A DNA stretch of 64,000 bases from Bariatricus massiliensis (GTDB taxonomy: Bacteria; Bacillota; Clostridia; Lachnospirales; Lachnospiraceae): contig NZ_LT574837.1 in NCBI RefSeq assembly GCF_900086725.1, positions 584,938-648,937 on the forward strand, given 5' to 3'. The translations under genes were made by a program, and so were the position numbers. The notes beneath the pieces are model-generated. The model searched no databases and was not told the origin of the DNA. It saw only the letters and a program-made list of their open reading frames with translations. Numbering within the stretch: position 1 is the stretch's first letter; each line of letters opens with the position of its first letter. This document shows positions 60,281 to 64,000 of the stretch, piece by piece.

Positions 60281-63052
60281 TTAAAATTTTCGTCCCGCCG
60301 AGTGCGCCAATATCTTATACAGATGCTCCACATCAAAAGGTTTAGACAAAAATCCAGACATGCCCGCCGCTGCCGCTTCATCCCTGTCCTCCTGAAATGT
60401 ATTGGCCGTCATGGCAATGATAGGAACCGTAGACGCATCCCAGCGGGGCATCGCACGGATTTCAGCCGTAGCTTCCAATCCATTCATATCGGGCATATTA
60501 ATATCCATCAAGATAATATCAAAACTTCCCTGTGCGCTCTGCTCAAATATATCCACCGCCCTGCGGCCATTGGCCGCCCGCTCCACCAATATCCCTTCCA
60601 ATTCCAAAAGTTCCACGGCAATCTCCGCATTGATATCATTATCTTCCGCCAAAAGTACATGCAGCCCTTTTAAGGAATACCGCTTTCCTTCACACTTCTC
60701 CTCTTCTGCCGGCAGATTTCCTTCAAAAACAGGCATCTGGAGGGTAAAGTAAAATACTGAGCCCTCTCCCGGCTGACTGTCTACTTTCAGCTCACCGCCC
60801 ATCAGCTGCACCAGACTTGAGCTGATTGCCAGACCAAGCCCCGTACCGGCAGTATTGCTCTGATGCTCTTTCGCCTGTTCGAAGGCATGGAATATCCGCT
60901 CACAATCCTCTTGTCGAATTCCAATCCCGGTATCCTTCACTGCAAAATAAAGCACTGCTTTCCTCTTATCGCGGCTTTCCTCCCGGACAATCAACTCAAT
61001 CCTGCCTCCATCCGGGGTAAACTTGCAGGCATTGGACAAAAGATTCGTGAGTACCTGCTGCAGCCGCATCTCATCTCCTTTGAACATCGTCCCGTTCAAA
61101 TCACAAGTTATGGTAAACTTCATCTCTTTGCTTTCTATCATCGCTGTGAACATATTGTTTATCTGAGCGAAAATGTGATTCAAATCAAAAGGCGCGCATT
61201 CCATTTTCATTTTATTACTGTCTATTTTGGACATATCCAATACATCATTGAGTAAGGACAGTAAAAATTTTGCTGACGAATCTATCTGCTCCAGATTCTT
61301 ACTCACTGCCGGGGGGATTTCCTCCTGCATTTTCGTGAGGCTGGTAAGACCGATAATTGCGTTCATTGGCGTCCGTATCTCATGGCTCATTCTGGAAAGG
61401 AAGTCAGATTTAGCCTTACTTGTCTCCTCCGCCTTCTCCAAACGAACTTTCATAATCTTCTCCCGCGACCTATAGGAAATAATTAAAATGGCAATACCGG
61501 ATATAAGCAGTATCATTCCTGCACAAACACTTATCGCCAGCACCGGATTGGAATATACCAGCGATTTCAATGTAGCCGCACTTTCCCGTATTCCCAATGT
61601 ATTCTGCCCGATAATAACAGACCGTTCCTCTTCCGAGAGATTGTTGACAGCTTTACTCAAAATAGAATATAAGGGAACATTGACAGGCACCGCCATAGCG
61701 ACAGACAGTTCCTGCGGCATATCGTTATCCGACGCCAGAACCACATTGGCATAATAATCTTCCGCATACATCCCCTCCATAAATGCCGTAGGCATCTGGG
61801 TGTAATCCGCCTCTCCACTGTTTACCGCCTTCAGACAGTCCACATATGTGCCGTAATATCTTATGCTGTCATTCTTTCCCCATGTCTTTAGCTTATGGCC
61901 CTGAGGTAACGCCATCACCCGTCCTTCTCCACTCTCATAACTATTTTTATTCCTGAGAATCACAGAATTGATGGAGGCATACGCCGCTGTCCGAACCATG
62001 CCCATCTCTACGGCCGTATCATCACTGTCCATAAATCCATTGATAACGTCTGCCTTTCCCTCTTTTACCAAATCCATCGCCTTTTGATAAGTATCGGCAT
62101 AGACATACTCAAATGTCAGTCCTGTTTTCTCCCCTATGATTTCCATGGAAGTCACTGCGGAACCCTTTTTCTCCCCATCTTGCTCATAGCAAATAGGGTA
62201 CCTGTCCTTTACCACAGCTACCCTCACTGGTCCATTATTTTCAATAAATGTACGCTCCTTATCTGTAAAATAGATAGAATTGATATACTGCCCCGGATAA
62301 TATTTGTCGTACAGCTTTTTGCTGAATTCCGGATCCGCAGAATAAATGGACTCAATCGCCTGACTCAGCTCCGCACAAAGCTCCGTTTCCTTCTTTGTCG
62401 TGACAATGTAAGAAGGTTCCGACTCGAACTTTGCGGCCACATTATAAGCATCCGTCATGTACACATCGCTGCCCAGCATGATGTCAATATCCGGATTCTC
62501 CAGACATCTTTCATACTCCTCCCCTCGTTCATAACTGACAAGCTGTGCCTGTATTCCGTTAAAATCCAGAAATTTGTTCAAACGTTCAATCTTATCTGTG
62601 GCCTTTGCAAACACACCTATTTTCTTTCCGTTCATGGAGGAATAATCAAAGCCCTTTATATCCTCATCATCCTTACGGTAAATAAGCAAAGAATAGTTGG
62701 AGCCCGTACTGTACTTGGGATAATTATACAGCTCCTTCAAATCTTCCCTTAAAAACATGCCCCCCATCATGTCACAGGTGCCAGCCTTCAACTCCTCCAT
62801 CAAGTCTATGGCTTCACCTTCTACAAACTCATACTTCCATCCTGTGTACTTCGCAATCTCCATCAGCCACTCATAGACTGTACCGCCCCGGGTTCCATCT
62901 TCATAAGTCTCATTGAGTCCAGCCGCTTCGGGAAACGCCACCCGGACGACCCTCCTCGTATCCGCCGCATGTACCGGATAAGCCGGAATCACGGCCAGCA
63001 AGAATAATAAAACGGCTGCTCCTGCTGTCATCATCTTTCCCAATCTATTCAT
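60281..63052 (-). CDS. Hybrid sensor histidine kinase with two SBP_bac_3 domains
   Basis: ATG at 63052, after AGGA, gives 923 residues. Signal peptide (TAGAAVLLFLLAVIPAYPVHA); two tandem periplasmic-type amino-acid binding domains (~30-260 and ~270-500); TM at ~528-550; HisKA with LSRMSHEIRTPMNAI; ATPase boxes NLLSNACKFTPDGG, KDTGIGI and GTGLGLAIS; C-terminal receiver HVLLAEDNDIN with phosphoacceptor in ILMDINMPDMNG and LSKPFD. It senses small ligands such as amino acids or peptides outside the cell. No separate output regulator is adjacent. Confidence 0.93.
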   Translation of the reverse strand: MNRLGKMMTAGAAVLLFLLAVIPAYPVHAADTRRVVRVAFPEAAGLNETYEDGTRGGTVYEWLMEIAKYTGWKYEFVEGEAIDLMEELKAGTCDMMGGMFLREDLKELYNYPKYSTGSNYSLLIYRKDDEDIKGFDYSSMNGKKIGVFAKATDKIERLNKFLDFNGIQAQLVSYERGEEYERCLENPDIDIMLGSDVYMTDAYNVAAKFESEPSYIVTTKKETELCAELSQAIESIYSADPEFSKKLYDKYYPGQYINSIYFTDKERTFIENNGPVRVAVVKDRYPICYEQDGEKKGSAVTSMEIIGEKTGLTFEYVYADTYQKAMDLVKEGKADVINGFMDSDDTAVEMGMVRTAAYASINSVILRNKNSYESGEGRVMALPQGHKLKTWGKNDSIRYYGTYVDCLKAVNSGEADYTQMPTAFMEGMYAEDYYANVVLASDNDMPQELSVAMAVPVNVPLYSILSKAVNNLSEEERSVIIGQNTLGIRESAATLKSLVYSNPVLAISVCAGMILLISGIAILIISYRSREKIMKVRLEKAEETSKAKSDFLSRMSHEIRTPMNAIIGLTSLTKMQEEIPPAVSKNLEQIDSSAKFLLSLLNDVLDMSKIDSNKMKMECAPFDLNHIFAQINNMFTAMIESKEMKFTITCDLNGTMFKGDEMRLQQVLTNLLSNACKFTPDGGRIELIVREESRDKRKAVLYFAVKDTGIGIRQEDCERIFHAFEQAKEHQSNTAGTGLGLAISSSLVQLMGGELKVDSQPGEGSVFYFTLQMPVFEGNLPAEEEKCEGKRYSLKGLHVLLAEDNDINAEIAVELLELEGILVERAANGRRAVDIFEQSAQGSFDIILMDINMPDMNGLEATAEIRAMPRWDASTVPIIAMTANTFQEDRDEAAAAGMSGFLSKPFDVEHLYKILAHSAGRKF

Positions 63053-63113
63053 ACTCTCTATCCTGCCTTTCTGCTGCGTCGAACCAACTGCAGTCAGAAT
63101 CATTTTTACATCT

Positions 63114-63131
63114 GTATGCTTGGCAGCATAC
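63114..63131. other. Short hairpin between EAL gene and hybrid kinase
   Basis: GTATGCT (63114-63120) pairs with AGCATAC (63125-63131), four-base loop. TTTACAT and ATGTAAA lie further out on both sides (63106 and 63157 regions). No U-tract follows leftward, so it is either a weak terminator or an operator. Confidence 0.45.
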
Positions 63132-63182
63132 TAATTTAAGTATATCATTGGGGCAAATGTAAAGCAACGTCAACTGCGGCAT

Positions 63183-64000
63183 TTACCTAAGGAATCGGAT
63201 TAATTCTTCCTCCTGCATAGGACGTGCATAATAATATCCTTGTATATATTGTACTCCGGACGCAGCAATTACCTGCTGCTCTTCCTCCGTCTCCACACCT
63301 TCCGCCACAACCATCAGACCGTTAATAGAAGCCATATCTACGATGGACTTCAACAACGTATGCTGCTTGAAATTCGTAAGAATCTGTCTGGTGAGAGAAC
63401 GGTCGATTTTTATAATATCTACTGGAAGATTGGACAGGTAGTTCAGGCTGCTGTAGCCAACTCCAAAATCATCCAACGCGATATGAACTCCCGCACACCT
63501 CAGGCTTTCCAGTGATTCTGCCGCCTGATCAATGGATTGAATCAGGATACTTTCCGTAATCTCCAGCGTAACTTGCTCTGCTTTGACACCGGCATCATGA
63601 ATTAATCTCTGTATGTGGGCGGCACTGTTTCCCACTAAAAGCTGCTGCACAGAAAGGTTGATTCCCATACGGAGAAGTCCAAGCTCCTCCCCGTGCTGTT
63701 TCATGAAAGAGCACGCGCTGCTCAACACATAGTCGCCAAGCTGCTCCACAATCCCATTGCGCTCAGCAAGTGAGATTACCTGCGCGGCTGAAAAATAACC
63801 TCCCTTTCCATCCGGCAGGCGGACCAGCGCCTCCACAGAGCTATAACAGCCACTCTGCAAAAGTCTGATGGGCTGATACCATATCTCCAACGTCCTCCGC
63901 TCAATAGCATCCTTCAAGCGGTGCAGAATATGAGTCTCCGTGCGGACTATTTCATCTAAAGTGTCATTGTAAATCACTATATTTTGATCCAGTTCTTTGG
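63183..64000 (-). CDS. EAL-domain c-di-GMP phosphodiesterase (5' end outside window)
   Basis: The frame is open to the right edge, so the N-terminus is missing; residues such as ELDQNIVIYND upstream of the EAL domain suggest a preceding GGDEF-like or sensor domain. EAL motifs are complete: SVEALVR, INLSVQQL, LEITES, DDFGVGYSS, IIKIDRS and VVAEGVETEEE, followed by QGYYYARPM. All metal-binding and catalytic residues I can recognise are present, so hydrolysis of c-di-GMP is likely. The gene sits upstream of the hybrid kinase on the same strand, 130 bases apart. Confidence 0.92.
   Translation of the reverse strand, partial: KELDQNIVIYNDTLDEIVRTETHILHRLKDAIERRTLEIWYQPIRLLQSGCYSSVEALVRLPDGKGGYFSAAQVISLAERNGIVEQLGDYVLSSACSFMKQHGEELGLLRMGINLSVQQLLVGNSAAHIQRLIHDAGVKAEQVTLEITESILIQSIDQAAESLESLRCAGVHIALDDFGVGYSSLNYLSNLPVDIIKIDRSLTRQILTNFKQHTLLKSIVDMASINGLMVVAEGVETEEEQQVIAASGVQYIQGYYYARPMQEEELIRFLR

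Noticed and set aside
62084..62752. 222-residue plus-strand frame
   Set aside because: It lies opposite the binding domains of the hybrid kinase; no start signal and no recognisable domain.
63104..63182. c-di-GMP riboswitch beside the EAL gene
   Set aside because: Only a 7-base hairpin with a 4-base loop is seen; the conserved GEMM core is not recognisable and the position is downstream of the EAL gene.

Overview
The window looks like chromosomal DNA of a Gram-positive, probably spore-forming Clostridia, most likely Lachnospiraceae. This rests on strong AGGAGG-type ribosome sites, coupled ATGA gene junctions, a spore photoproduct lyase, HxlR and LytTR regulators, a hybrid kinase with two periplasmic-type binding domains, and a dense set of zinc-ribbon membrane proteins. 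The genus is not fixed by what can be seen. The first ~22 kb reads as visibly more AT-rich than the rest.

Region 1 (1-19.5 kb, all minus strand). About nineteen closely spaced genes read leftward and leave the window at position 1. They begin with an FHA protein and a transmembrane Ser/Thr kinase with TPRs. A newly noticed 45-residue single-TM protein and a membrane protein with a degenerate FHA domain follow. Then come thirteen zinc-ribbon proteins, mostly built as cytoplasmic ribbon, one TM helix and a different extracellular domain (WG repeats, C-type lectin-like, YARHG, TPR or unknown). A membrane-anchored NagZ-like hexosaminidase and two large extracellular proteins are embedded among them. 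No type VII secretion core gene and no PP2C phosphatase is present. I regard this as the best candidate for an undescribed system: an envelope-sensing or envelope-assembly array wired to FHA/kinase signalling.

Region 2 (19.5-22.3 kb, plus strand). An Agr-like two-component locus in which the kinase seems divided between two proteins. One keeps the phosphoacceptor His but has no ATPase domain; the other has the ATPase but Thr at the His position. The LytTR response regulator is broken by a run of ten C, and nine would restore the frame, so this is a candidate phase-variable switch.

Region 3 (22.3-34.7 kb, minus strand). An eleven-gene operon with a clear promoter and terminator: a processive GT2 glycosyltransferase, a bactofilin-like/LRR protein, a DHHW-like protein without its catalytic residues, a VTC polyphosphate polymerase-like protein with DUF4956, a CotH kinase, WecB, an alpha-toroid protein, and a metallophosphoesterase-like protein without metal ligands. 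It looks like an envelope polymer system not described under a standard name.

Region 4 (34.7-48.9 kb). A dicarboxylate/amino-acid symporter coupled to an orphan PTS EIIC; a decayed Rpn/PDDEXK transposase-like remnant; a YbaN-ABC-ABC exporter operon behind a GTTAG palindrome; a MATE pump with a cytidylate-kinase-like protein; an AraC regulator; a second MATE pump; a sugar O-acetyltransferase; SplB; and a nitroreductase divergent from an HxlR regulator.

Region 5 (48.9-64 kb). An importer-like operon (propeller-fused binding protein, two permeases, HlyD-like adaptor, MacB-like protein) with no ATPase lies divergent from an OmpR-type two-component system. An RsmH paralogue, a GNAT acetyltransferase, a methyltransferase, a hybrid sensor kinase and a partial EAL phosphodiesterase follow.
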